Positions 1-7,537 are shown, counted from the stretch's first letter. The stretch is DNA of 11,470 nucleotides from Acanthaster planci (GCF_001949145.1 NW_019091443.1:1112061-1123530), one strand, 5' to 3'. Notes: generated by a model from the sequence alone, not told the origin. Made by a program: numbers and translations.

Positions 1-146
1 GGAGGTCACCTGTCAACTTAGGGTAGTGTCTAAAGATTACTTCGTGCGGCTATAAATGACCGTCAAATGAAATGATGAATTTTTGAAGGGTTTTGAAAAT
101 GGAAAAAATGATAGTCATGCCAGCCCAGCATCATCAACATTGAAAA
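1..146. other. Left flank, no gene recognised
   Basis: This AT-rich stretch precedes the small cysteine-rich frame. A TATA-like TATAAAT occurs at 51-57, about 90 bases upstream of the ATG at 147, and could be a promoter element by position only. A mini frame starting with an ATG at about 100 ends after 14 codons and shows no similarity I recognise. Comparison by eye with the reverse complement of the right edge (11144-11470) did not reveal a shared terminal inverted repeat. Confidence 0.3.
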
Positions 147-401
147 ATGCCCCGGCATGAAGTGGTTGATTGTCTTAATTGCATCGAATGTAAGAATTGT
201 ACCGAGTGTGAATACTGCATCAACTACAAAGATTTATATGGCATATCATTTGTCATATTTATATACAACAGTAACAGCGGATACGGTTGTCATGAAAGGA
301 TTAGATTTAAAAAAGAAGATGGTCCCGACTGTGAAACTGACTTAAATGTAGCTATAGAAAAACTCAATGTCGGATATGCACAAAACGGGACGCTGGATTG
401 A
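147..401 (+). pseudogene. Short Cys-x-x-Cys repeat ORF, left copy
   Basis: The frame opens with an ATG in a reasonable context (A at -3) and encodes 84 residues. Residues about 9-24 carry six cysteines at strict three-residue spacing (pattern C-LN-C-IE-C-KN-C-TE-C-EY-C), followed by Ile-Asn-Tyr-Lys-Asp. The same style of repeat, also followed by a Lys-Asp segment, is seen in the large minus-strand frame at the right of the window. The repeat uses mixed codons (TGT and TGC, varied spacer codons), so it is not a simple DNA repeat. From about position 290-340 onward the frame overlaps the end of a recombinase relic on the other strand, so its C-terminal third is probably antisense readthrough rather than real protein. 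I do not recognise a function. It could be a fragment of a gene carried by the Polinton-like element. Confidence 0.4.
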
Positions 402-875
402 GCACCATGATCTTGCAGTAAATTCCCTAACTCTCATGAATCCCAAAAATGCCGAAAGCAAGACGGCTTTAAACATCACACTTTCAAAATGGGAATAGCA
501 GATATGAGGTAATGAATGCAACAGATCTACCAAAATTGGTAAGGATATAGGTACATGTAGTCTATCATCAACACATGGCCGATCCCACCTACAGCCCCCT
601 AACAATTTAGTGACAATGAAATTTGCATTAGATCTGGCCAACCATTGATTTTGGGAAAAATCCCACTCCAGCAACATACGAAGCAATGGTTGAAGGCGCC
701 AAGTTAGGCAAAGACAACCAACAAATTCTTGAATATCAAGAGGTACTGCTGAGGATGTTGCACCAGGTCTCCACCTCATGAATTGACAAAATGTATTCCA
801 GCCTGTGGTATATGCCTTCCTTGTGTTTGATGCAACAGAAATACCCAAAAGGCAATTCATCTCACCTATAACCAC
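290..875 (-). pseudogene. Tyrosine recombinase, N-terminal part (YR element 1)
   Basis: The 177-residue frame (342-875) starts near Ala-Ser-Asn-Thr-Arg-Lys-Ala-Tyr, the usual opening of the core-binding domain of DIRS/Ngaro recombinases, which integrate the circular cDNA. Further landmarks are Asn-Phe-Ile-Val-x-Lys-Leu-Leu, a Pro-Cys-Val-Asp-Asp-Arg stretch, Pro-His-Ile-Cys-Tyr-Ser and Gly-Phe-Met-Arg-Val-Arg-Glu-Phe-Thr-Ala. That last stretch holds the first catalytic Arg; relatives have Gly where this copy has the second Arg. The frame ends shortly after Ser-Asp-Ile-Glu-Phe. Weak similarity may continue past the stop to about 290. The C-terminal His-x-x-Arg and Tyr motifs are absent, so the gene is truncated. 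Confidence 0.8.
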
Positions 876-1389
876 ACCTCGGGGAGGATTGGTAGCGGAG
901 TCATGGCATGCTCGGCATGTGGGGCTGTGATGCGAAACCGCTGTATCTGAAAACGAGACACAGTGTCAGCTTGCTCATTATGTACATGTACATCCAGAAC
1001 ATGAATTACCTTTAACACGATGTTAAATTGTAGGCAGTCCATCACAAATATGCGCAATAAATGCATAATTTGGGACAGCCAGAAGACTGCTTATTGACAA
1101 TTTGCATAACTGCTGCATTGTCTGAGTGAAATCTAATCTTATGATTGACCAACACAGAGCCCCAGCACTTAATGGCAACCATTAATAAAAAAAATTTCAG
1201 AAGAGCAATTGATGGGGGATTCTGAATCACATCTTCTGGCCATCTACCTTGAGTCCATTTGCCACCGAAGTACACCCCGAAACCAATGTTTGCTGCTGCA
1301 TCAGTAAACAGTTCTAATACTTCATTACTTTCCCACTCATTGCTCAGAAAAGCAGACACGCCATTGAATTGTGACAAAAATGCAACCAC
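866..1389 (-). pseudogene. RNase H domain of YR element 1
   Basis: Two overlapping frames (1042-1389 and 866-1066) together give the RNase H domain that removes RNA from the cDNA hybrid. Visible landmarks are Leu-Phe-Thr-Asp-Ala-Ala (first catalytic Asp), Phe-His-Ser-Asp-Asn (third acidic residue) followed by Asn-Lys-Gln-Ser-Ser, and the C-terminal His-Asn-Glu-Gln-Ala-Asp (last Asp) just before Ser-Arg-Phe-Gln. The position where relatives carry the catalytic Glu (Phe-Leu-Glu-Leu-Phe) reads Leu-Leu-Lys-Phe-Phe here, with the Lys codon at 1195-1197. A frameshift at about 1042-1066 separates the two parts. The domain ends in a Met-Thr-Pro-Leu-Pro motif that is also found at the same place in element 2. 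Not functional. Confidence 0.8.
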
Positions 1390-1598
1390 ATTAACAAATC
1401 TAACCTGGCACCTTTATTTATGCAAACTTTGTGGTGCGGTTTAGTGAGCCCAGTAGTGAGTGCAATTAAGTGCCTTGTGAATGTTCTTCCTGGAGCAATG
1501 GCTCTACACAAGAAATTTAGTGGGCCTACTAGTGATTGCACATCTGCCAAAGTGATTTTAGTCTTACATACTGTAGTGTCAACTGAATTTGGGAACAA
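1344..1598 (-). pseudogene. RT thumb fragment of YR element 1
   Basis: The frame contains the conserved connection just after the RT palm of DIRS/Ngaro polymerases: a Lys-x-Thr-Leu-x-x-(Val/Leu)-Gln-Ser-Leu-Val-Gly-x-Leu-Asn-Phe stretch, then Cys-Arg-Ala-Ile-Ala-Pro-Gly-Arg, then a Trp-Leu-x-Phe end. The recognisable homology begins about 10 residues into the frame (near 1565). The fingers and palm, including the catalytic Tyr-x-Asp-Asp box, are absent from the window. A frameshift at about 1344-1389 moves the sequence into the RNase H frame. It is a 5'-truncated, non-functional piece of a polyprotein. Confidence 0.75.
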
Positions 1599-1604
1599 AC
1601 TTTC

Positions 1605-2421
1605 TGCACTTTAACAGATCACTTGCACAAAAAGACGGGGTGGACAAAAGTGCGGTGAGAAGGTGGTAAAAAAAAAAGGGTGGCAAATTTATTTACCCGC
1701 CCCTGGATATGTACCCAGGCCAAGTACTTTACAACCAGAATATGCCATTCCCAATGACACGCATCAAATGGATGTGTTGTATTTACCCTGGGAGTGGGTC
1801 CAAAAGTTCCAAGGGGTAAAACATACAAGTACACATTAACCGTGGTCAAAGTGGCTTCCAGATACAAAGAAGCTGAACCTTTGATAACTAAAACGGCTGA
1901 ATATTAAGTGACCAATGCCATAAAATGGGTCTATAGTAGGTCTCCATTGACTTGGCCTAAAGCGGTTAACATAGACTCGGGATCAGAGTTTAAAGGCGTA
2001 TTTCAATAAGCGCTCTTAAAAAAAGACGTGAACCGGGTGTCCATCGATTTCAGGGGATCGTTGAACAATTCAACAAAACGTTGGCTGAGCATTTGTTTTT
2101 GTACCCGTATGAGCAAGAAATGTCAAAGCAGGGTAAGCAAAATATGGAATGGGTAGAGCGTTTGCCCAAAGTCGTAAAAGCGCTAAATGAAGAAGAAACT
2201 CAGTTGATCCATAACAAGCAAAGCGAAGCGAGCGAGTTGGTCCCACTGAAGCCATCAAGTTAGATCCCGTAAGGCAGTTATCGGCTGTGCCCAAGCAAAG
2301 TGAGTGAAAAGAACTTCCTCCAGATGGTGTCGTGCAATATTTGTATTACCCGGGTGAACAGGAAGGCGGTACCATTAAGAGAGCGTCTGATCCGACCTGG
2401 AGTGTGGACGTATATCAAATC
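1605..2421 (+). pseudogene. Retrovirus-type DDE integrase, degenerate
   Basis: This is a broken integrase (rve fold) of the kind found in Polinton/Maverick elements and in KRBA2/Ginger-like integrases; it joins element ends to target DNA. In order: a Ser-Ala-Val-Arg-Arg-Trp segment near 1643, Trp-Gln-Ile-Tyr-Leu-Pro-Ala-Pro before the core, the first catalytic Asp in His-Gln-Met-Asp (1771-1773), the second in Ile-Asp-Ser-Gly (1974-1976), the Glu in Gly-Ile-Val-Glu-Gln-Phe-Asn (2063-2065), and an SH3-like C-terminal part with Tyr-Tyr-Pro-Gly-Glu and Asp-Pro-Thr-Trp-Ser. Damage includes a frame change at an A10 run (1668-1677), a shift near 1810-1835, stops at 1905-1907 and 2007-2009, a shift near 2035-2050, another near 2250, and a TGA near 2307. 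All three catalytic residues remain. It lacks its last residues because it ends at the junction with the polymerase. Confidence 0.8.
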
Positions 2422-3797
2422 GTGCCGCAGTTGCTTCTTAGTTACTACTTTAGTTACCCTTTTGGCCTTTTTGAGCTTTGTGCCATCTTTGAGTAAGATC
2501 GAATACATTTTAGGAAGCAGGCAAACGACTTCAGAAACGAGTTTGCCACCAAATTCATCTTTCACTTTGCCCATAACTTTTTTGTTTTTTTGTGTTATAC
2601 AGGGGGTTATCTGTTGGGTAGTTTGAAAAGTCAAATAGATCAAGTTTTTTGCGTAGATATTGATTGCCTTCGTCGGTTTGGATTTGAACTAGTAAATTGT
2701 CAGTGTCTGTATACAATACACAAACCGTCTCCAAAGTCTGCTTTTAGCGTGTTGTAATAGAAGTCGTACATTAATGTTTTAGACAGATCAAGCACGCTCA
2801 CGCTGCAGTAGATTGGTTTGTTCAACACAGCTTTTATGGGATACGTTTTAATGAATGATAGATCACACTCTGGGAATGGGGTGATTGATTTATAACAAGG
2901 CTTAGAATCCAAGCGTTTGTATTGTTTGGCATCTTGTTTATCTCTCAGTAGATATCCGTTAATATAGCCCCTCACATTTTCCATCGTTTTGCGAAAGACT
3001 GAATTGTTCATTAGTTTAAAAAAGTCTTTTTTAAAATCGGAAGTGGCTCCTTTGCGCAACTCTGTGTTTTTATCGATGTAGCTGCACATCCAAGGCGCCT
3101 TTTTGTTAATCTGACATCCATTTGTTTGGAACCGGAATGTTTTCAGGCACAAGGGGGAAATCATTATGTAAGTTGTGTAAGTGATGAGGGTAATCTAAAG
3201 TCACTTCGAGCATATAGCCAGTAGTAGAATGAGGTGAAAGTTTTTGAATGTATTTGGAGGTTGACTTGTCTAGTGCACGAACCCATTGAAATTTACCTAT
3301 TGGTAGGTACTGGCTCATAGCCATCCATATAAATTATGTGCGTCCAAGTAGAGTATATGGGACGTTGGTTTGTTTGGATCATAGTTTTTGAGACCTGGGT
3401 TATTAGCTTTGGCATATCGTTTGCCTCCTACGCTCGAAATGCCACCTTGTTTGGCCCATTCAAAAAACAGATGTTTGTCAATGTCCATGAACAGCTCGAG
3501 ATGAACACCCGAATGTTTTAACAACACGTCCCAAGACAAATTGGTGGGGTCTAACCCATAATGCTTTTTGCAGACATCTCGAAAATTTTCAAACTCGCAC
3601 GTGAGTAACAACGTGTCTGTTGCGACGTATAGATTGTGGTAGTCTCCGAGAGCTTGGCATCCAAACGTTGTCCATACCTTTGAGCTTGGTTAAATTCTTC
3701 TTCGGTTACGGTCTCTTGCTTGAGCGAACTATAAAAACCTTCTCGGTGGCAAACTGGTTTCTTCAAACTTTTCAAATGAATCCACATATTCGTATGG
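2421..3797 (-). pseudogene. PolB C-terminal half (exo III and polymerase domain)
   Basis: This continues the polymerase from the half at 8366-10368. In transcription order the visible landmarks are Pro-Tyr-Glu-Tyr-Val at 3797, Glu-Gly-Phe-Tyr-Ser-Ser-Leu, the exonuclease III stretch with Tyr-His-Asn-Leu-Tyr and Asp (3615-3641), Glu-Asn-Phe-Arg-Asp-Val-Cys, motif A Tyr-Leu-Asp-Ala-His-Asn-Leu-Tyr-Gly (3324-3350), the Asp-Tyr-Pro and His-Asn-Asp-Phe-Pro-Leu stretch, motif B Lys-Leu-Met-Asn-Asn-Ser-Val-Phe (2976-3017), motif C Tyr-Thr-Asp-Thr-Asp-Asn (2696-2713) and Pro-Lys-Met-Tyr-Ser-Ile-Leu. It is spread over at least five frames. Motif B has Arg where relatives have Gly. A segment of perhaps 40-60 residues seems to be missing near 3110-3160, before motif B. 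The last 30-40 residues are cut off at about 2421. Non-functional. Confidence 0.88.
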
Positions 3798-4274
3798 ATA
3801 ATAGATTTGATCACTTCATGATCAAGTTATTTATAAGCAGCAAATTTAGCAATAGATTGTACCCTGTCTTCATGTATGTTTGGTAGTGGGGGTAATGGGG
3901 GTTGTATAATAGTCCTGTTACCCCGCGTGTACATGTACATTACATGTGCGGGCGCATGTACTGTGATTTGAAGGCATTTATACTCAGAAACCCATCTGAA
4001 ATTTTGTGACGAAACTGGGATCTTCTCATCCAGAAAACAGCCAATCAGGAGCGGCAAAATGTTGACCAATGGCAAAGAGGTTTGGAGGGGCAACCATCTA
4101 ATAAGAGATTTTATTCTTTGTTACTGGGTAAGGCCTGGCCAGAAGCCAATGAGAAATCGGGTTGGTTCTTTCTCTTTGGGGGGGGGCTAAAACCTTTGGC
4201 GGGAGGGAAAAATTGCTGTGTTGCCACTTTTGTCGCAGCCTGTGAAGGAGCAACAGCTACAGTCGGATTCTTTT
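3798..4274. promoter_or_regulatory. Non-coding left flank of YR element 2 with CCAAT boxes
   Basis: No gene is recognised in this stretch. Three CCAAT pentamers lie on the plus strand at 4041-4045, 4066-4070 and 4146-4150, ahead of the gag-like region and pointing the same way, which would fit a polymerase II promoter of the retroelement. A palindromic GTACATGTAC sits near 3932-3942 and a run of nine G at 4178-4186. The promoter reading is inference from position and motif clustering only. Confidence 0.3.
3828..3840 (+). repeat. Inverted 13-mer, left partner
   Basis: TATTTATAAGCAG here is the exact reverse complement of 8360-8372. It lies about 30 bases inside the left edge of the insertion, whereas the right partner overlaps the right edge, so the two are not placed symmetrically as a textbook terminal repeat. 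Next to it, TTGATCA and TGATCAA at 3808-3826 form a 7-base stem. Confidence 0.5.
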
Positions 4275-4767
4275 ACAGATTTTTTCCCAAACTTAAATTT
4301 CTGGCACTGTTCAGAGTTTTTCCTGACAGAATCTTATTTTACAGCAGCTGCACAATTTTGCTTGTCTGGCGCTAGTCAGAGTTTTCTAATATGATCTTAT
4401 TACAGCAGCTGCAACATTTTGCTTGTCTGGCACTAGTCAGAGTTTTCTAATAGGATCTTATTACAGCAGCTGCACAATTTTGCTTGTCTGGCACTAGTCA
4501 GAGTTTTCTAATAGGATCTTATTACAGCAGCTGCACAACTTTGCTTGTCTGGCACTAGTCAGAGTTTTCTAATAGGATCCCATTACAGTAGCTGCAACAT
4601 TTTGCTTGTCTGGCGCCAGTCAGAGTCTTCTAATAGGATCTTATTACAGCAGCTGCACAACTTTGTTTGTCTGGCGCTGGTCAGAGTTTTCTAATAGGAT
4701 CTTCTTACAGCAGCTGCAACATTTTGATCTTTCGAGTGCTCAGCAGAGTTTTCTGCCCGGATCTTGT
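4275..4767 (+). repeat. 61-bp minisatellite, seven units plus one diverged
   Basis: Units start at 4341, 4402, 4463, 4524, 4585, 4646 and 4707 (ACAGCAGCTGCA core), giving an exact 61-base period with no indels. An extra diverged unit of about 66 bases begins at 4275. Each unit runs from ACAGCAGCTGCA through a TTTTGCTTGTCTGGC segment and CAGAGTTTTCTAATAGGAT. The middle units differ by only a few substitutions, while the first and last are the most diverged, as expected for an array homogenised from its centre. Each unit carries the palindrome CAGCTG, an E-box-type sequence. The array lies between the CCAAT cluster and the gag-like region. 61 is not a multiple of three, so translated frames across it are accidental. 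Confidence 0.95.
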
Positions 4768-4940
4768 AACCATCAGACTGAACACTTGGCACAGGGCCCT
4801 TTCTGTGATCTTTTTGGAGTTCGACTCATCTATCTGTCGTCCGGTTAGGACTGCTCTCCTCAGGGAAGGGCAGTTGTTGCCGTGCGATTCCAGTGCATAG
4901 AACTTAGCGGAACCACTGTGTCATCCCTGACGGCTGAACA
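4768..4940. other. Spacer between minisatellite and gag-like region
   Basis: No gene or repeat was recognised here. A GGGCCC palindrome and an ACTGC/GCAGT pair around the TCTCCTCAGGG stretch (about 4850-4874) could form a weak hairpin. By position it would be the 5' leader of the retroelement transcript. Confidence 0.25.
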
Positions 4941-5400
4941 ATGCCACAGCTGAAGCGACATGCTCCGCCGAGCGAATGCAGATAAGGGTGGCAAATGGCG
5001 CTGAACCATGTCACCACCAACCCAACAAGCCCAACTTCAGCAAGGTCCGCAGGGTGCTGAATCATCACAATGTACCACCTTAGCAACGGTTTCTAAGAGC
5101 ATGGTCAGCACAGACAATGTAGGCTTATTGATACCATCAATAGTTACCCCCTTAGGGTTTCATGTCCCATTGGCCATCAAAAAAAGATTTGGAATGGTAG
5201 TTTTGTTGATATGGCTGTGCTTCAAGGGCAATCAAGTTCATAAGCCCCCTGATCACTCTGGGTGGCACAAGTATAAACCCAATCAGACTGCTATGTCTAC
5301 CGAGCACGCCAAGCATTCAACACTGGCTACTAAGGTTTCTTCTGGGAATTCCTTTTGTCCCCACCAATTAAGATCGTTATCCAAAGGCAGCTGATGTGCT
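4941..5400 (+). pseudogene. Gag-like fragment of YR element 2
   Basis: An ATG at 4941 starts a 14-codon basic peptide that ends at a stop. Other frames then run on, including one from 5008 to 5394. The recognisable part is at about 5142-5225: Pro-Leu-Gly-Phe-His-Val-Pro, Ala-Ile-Lys-Lys, then after a one-base frame change Ile-Trp-Asn-Gly-Ser-Phe-Val-Asp-Met-Ala. This is the signature of the gag-like ORF that precedes the RT in many invertebrate DIRS/Ngaro elements. The product would be the structural, RNA-packaging protein. No zinc knuckle is seen. The start is uncertain and several frameshifts break it. The identification rests on one short motif plus position directly ahead of RT. Confidence 0.5.
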
Positions 5401-5446
5401 ATATCAGGGCCCCAGGCACAGCCGCTAGGCAAGTTGCCTACCCTCA

Positions 5447-6216
5447 GCTGCTGCTCACCCTGACACTGTTAAAGAAAAGATACAAAAGGAAACAGACCTT
5501 ATTAGAATTGCGGGTCCATTCCCAGCCCTACCATTCCCAACGCTGCAGTGCTCACCCATCGGTTCAGTACCTAAACGGGAACCTAATACATTCAGGCTCA
5601 TCCACCACCTTTCCTATCCAGAAGGGCGATCAATAAATGATTTATTGATAAGGACAATGCACAGTGCATTATGCCTCATTTGATGAGGCAGTGCGTTTAG
5701 TAATGGCAGTGGGACATAGGCCTTGGTTAGCAAAATCGTATATTAAATTGGCTTTTCGATTACTTCCAGTGACCCCTTCAGATAACGAACTTTTGGGTTT
5801 CACATTCAAGGGCAACTATTATTATGACAAATACTTGCCTATAGGATGTTCGATTTCATGTTCCCTTTTTGAGAAGTTCAGCACGTTTCTGGAGTTCAAA
5901 GTGAAGGAGGTGTCTGACGGTTCAATGATCCCTCACTATCTTGATTCTTAATTGTCGGACCTAGTTCAGATTCTTGCCACGCACTCTTGCAGGTATTTGA
6001 ATCGGTATGCGCAGTGCTTGGCGTGCCCATTGCACAAGAAAAAACAGAAGGTCCACTTCAGAAATTAACGTATCTGGATTCAGAAATCGATGCTGTTGCG
6101 AGGCAGGTTCAGGTCCCTCTGGTCAAACTCAGGGCGCCCATACATCAATTACTCTCATTTTTTTGTAAGAAAAAGATCACTTGCACTGCAGTCATTAATT
6201 GGTTCACTCAATTTCA
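5447..6216 (+). pseudogene. Reverse transcriptase of YR element 2
   Basis: The first frame (5447-~5640) has Ala-Gly-Pro-Phe, Ser-Pro-Ile-Gly-Ser-Val-Pro-Lys and Phe-Arg-Leu-Ile-His-His-Leu-Ser-Tyr-Pro (fingers). The second (5664-5951) has Tyr-Ala-Ser-Phe-Asp-Glu-Ala, Lys-x-x-Ile-Lys-x-Ala-Phe-Arg-Leu-Leu-Pro and Leu-Pro-Ile-Gly-Cys-Ser-Ile-Ser-Cys, then the catalytic His-Tyr-Leu-Asp at 5934-5945. The next frame resumes with Phe-Leu-Ile-Val-Gly-Pro, Val-Pro-Ile-Ala-Gln-Glu-Lys-Thr-Glu-Gly-Pro and the start of the thumb, with a Gln-Ser-Leu-Ile-Gly-Ser-Leu-Asn-Phe stretch near 6190-6216. The frame break in the middle falls inside the Tyr-x-Asp-Asp box. After the thumb start the rest of RT is deleted. 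Synthesises cDNA in intact relatives; inactive here. Confidence 0.88.
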
Positions 6217-6444
6217 TCTGCAAAGCATGTTCAATTGAAAGCGGCGCATGTTCAGGGCACAAAGAATGAAATTGCTGATGCTCTGTCCCATTTCCAGATC
6301 AATCGGTTTCGAGCAGCGCTTCCTGAGGCATCTGCAAAGCATGTTCAATTTAATGCGGCGCATGTTCAGGGCACAAAGAATGAAATTGCTGATGCTCTGT
6401 CCCATTTCCAGATCAATCGGTTTCGAACAGCGCTTCCTGGGGCA
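6217..6444 (+). repeat. 114-bp in-frame tandem duplication
   Basis: Copy one is 6217-6330 and copy two 6331-6444, both starting TCTGCAAAGCATGTTCAATT. By eye they differ at four positions (two just after the shared start, one at GAGCAG/GAACAG and one at CTGAGG/CTGGGG). The unit is 38 codons and keeps the reading frame. The copies begin exactly where the RT thumb is joined to the RNase H stub, so duplication and deletion probably share a breakpoint. Confidence 0.95.
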
Positions 6445-6489
6445 GGGAGTACGATGACTCCATTACCCACTCCTCCTCAAATATGGTAG
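6217..6489 (+). pseudogene. RNase H C-terminal stub, internally duplicated
   Basis: The frame ending at the TAG 6487-6489 carries the last RNase H motif, Asn-Glu-Ile-Ala-Asp-Ala-Leu-Ser, followed by His-Phe-Gln-Ile-Asn-Arg-Phe-Arg, twice in tandem. It closes with Met-Thr-Pro-Leu-Pro as in element 1. The front and middle of RNase H, with the first three acidic residues, are missing: the thumb at 6216 runs directly into the C-terminal stub. The polyprotein has therefore lost several hundred bases at this point. The stub cannot be catalytic. Confidence 0.8.
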
Positions 6490-7400
6490 GCAAAGAGATG
6501 ACACGGTTGCTGTCGGGGGCTTTCCCCCCATACTCACAGGGCGTATGCATCCGGTTGGAGTGCATTTTGTAGGTTTAAACAGAACCCACAAGTATACCTG
6601 CCGGCGTCTGTCACAGAAATTAGAGAATTCATTGCCTGGTTATCCTTACAAGGTTTAGCACACACCACGGTTACAACTTACGTTTGTGGGGTTTGCTATT
6701 ATCACAAAATTCATGGATGGCCTGACCCTACCAAGGAATTCATTGTATCCAAACTTGTGGAAGGCTGTTGCAGGGGCCACACCACAGTCGATAAATGTTT
6801 GCCCATGTCTCTGCCACTTCTTACCCAAATTACCGAGGCAGTGCCACATATTTGCTCCTCATAGTATGAAGCTAAACTATTTACAGCTGCTGTTGTTTGT
6901 GCATTCTCTGGTTTCATGCGCTTGGGTGAATTCACTGCCAATTCAAAAAGTAAGTTACAAGAAACCCTGTTGTGACTATCTGACATTGAGTTTTGCAAGT
7001 TGGGTTCCCCCCATGTATCAGTGTTGATTTTCTTTCCATATAACAAAAACAACAAAACTGACTCCCTTTAAAAATTGAACTACAGGCTAGCCACAACTCC
7101 AAATTGTGTCTGGCCATGACCCTGCATGAGTATATTTCAGGTCGTCCCACGGACCTCGGCCCTCTGTTTTGCCACTTTGGTGGGTCCCCACTGACTGCCT
7201 ACCAATTTAATGCAATCTTGAAAAGGGCATTGGGGGAAAGACAACTTTCACTATCGGGCTCACTCATTTCGCATTGGGGCCGCCACAACGGCCTTCCAAT
7301 TGGGTGTTCCATGGATATTCAAAGGATGGGCTGTCGGCGGTGCGACACAGTTTTCACCTACATTCGCCCCGTACCTGTGGTCAACATCCCCAATGCTTAA
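6490..7400 (+). pseudogene. Tyrosine recombinase of YR element 2, near full length
   Basis: Spread over several frames are the core-binding domain (Glu-Phe-Ile-Ala-Trp-Leu-Ser, then Tyr-Tyr-His-Lys-Ile-His-Gly-Trp-Pro-Asp-Pro) and Phe-Ile-Val-Ser-Lys-Leu-Val-Glu-Gly-Cys. The catalytic domain follows with Gly-Phe-Met-Arg-Leu-Gly-Glu-Phe-Thr-Ala (Arg codon 6919-6921), His-Ser-Phe-Arg-Ile-Gly-Ala-Ala (His 7261-7263, Arg 7270-7272) and the terminal Tyr-Ile-Arg-Pro (Tyr 7359-7361). All of the Arg, His-x-x-Arg and Tyr positions typical of the family are still present, although stops and frameshifts separate them. The frame with the Tyr ends at a TAA, 7398-7400. In intact relatives this enzyme inserts the circular cDNA. 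Weak spots are the poorly matching segment at 7030-7090 and the first 60 codons. Confidence 0.85.
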
Positions 7401-7537
7401 TTTAAAAGACTGTTCGTGCCCTGAGCTTAACCCCCTTTAATATTCTTACCGTCATTTATCTGCCTGTATAGGCCTGATGGCATCCATTTATATCCGAAAG
7501 GGAATGCAATTTTCAGAGGGAAGCTTTTCTCTGCCAT

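Larger units (their letters stand above)
290..1600 (-). mobile_element. YR retrotransposon relic 1 (DIRS/Ngaro type)
   Basis: Three consecutive minus-strand frames give, in transcription order, RT thumb, RNase H and tyrosine recombinase, the order of DIRS/Ngaro-type retroelements. No methyltransferase-like segment is visible between RNase H and recombinase, which fits a Ngaro-like layout, but this is weak evidence in a broken copy. Gag and the RT palm with its catalytic box are missing at the 1600 side, and the recombinase C-terminus is missing at the 290 side. Both ends are therefore truncated and no terminal repeats were found. The element abuts the integrase relic at about 1565-1640 and is a different family from the second YR element, as their proteins differ at many positions. 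Confidence 0.8.

Noticed and set aside
3827-4093. Minus-strand frame upstream of the PolB C-terminal half
   Set aside because: I first tried to read it as polymerase, but it has no family motif and lies outside the point where the gene is interrupted.
4082-4848. Plus-strand frames with repeated Phe-Leu-Ile-Gly-Ser and Ser-Ser-Cys segments
   Set aside because: They are translations of the 61-base minisatellite, whose period is not a multiple of three, and of its flank.
6686-7055. Frames on both strands over the recombinase of element 2
   Set aside because: Shadows and mixed frames of the recombinase; only the family motifs in the proper order were used.
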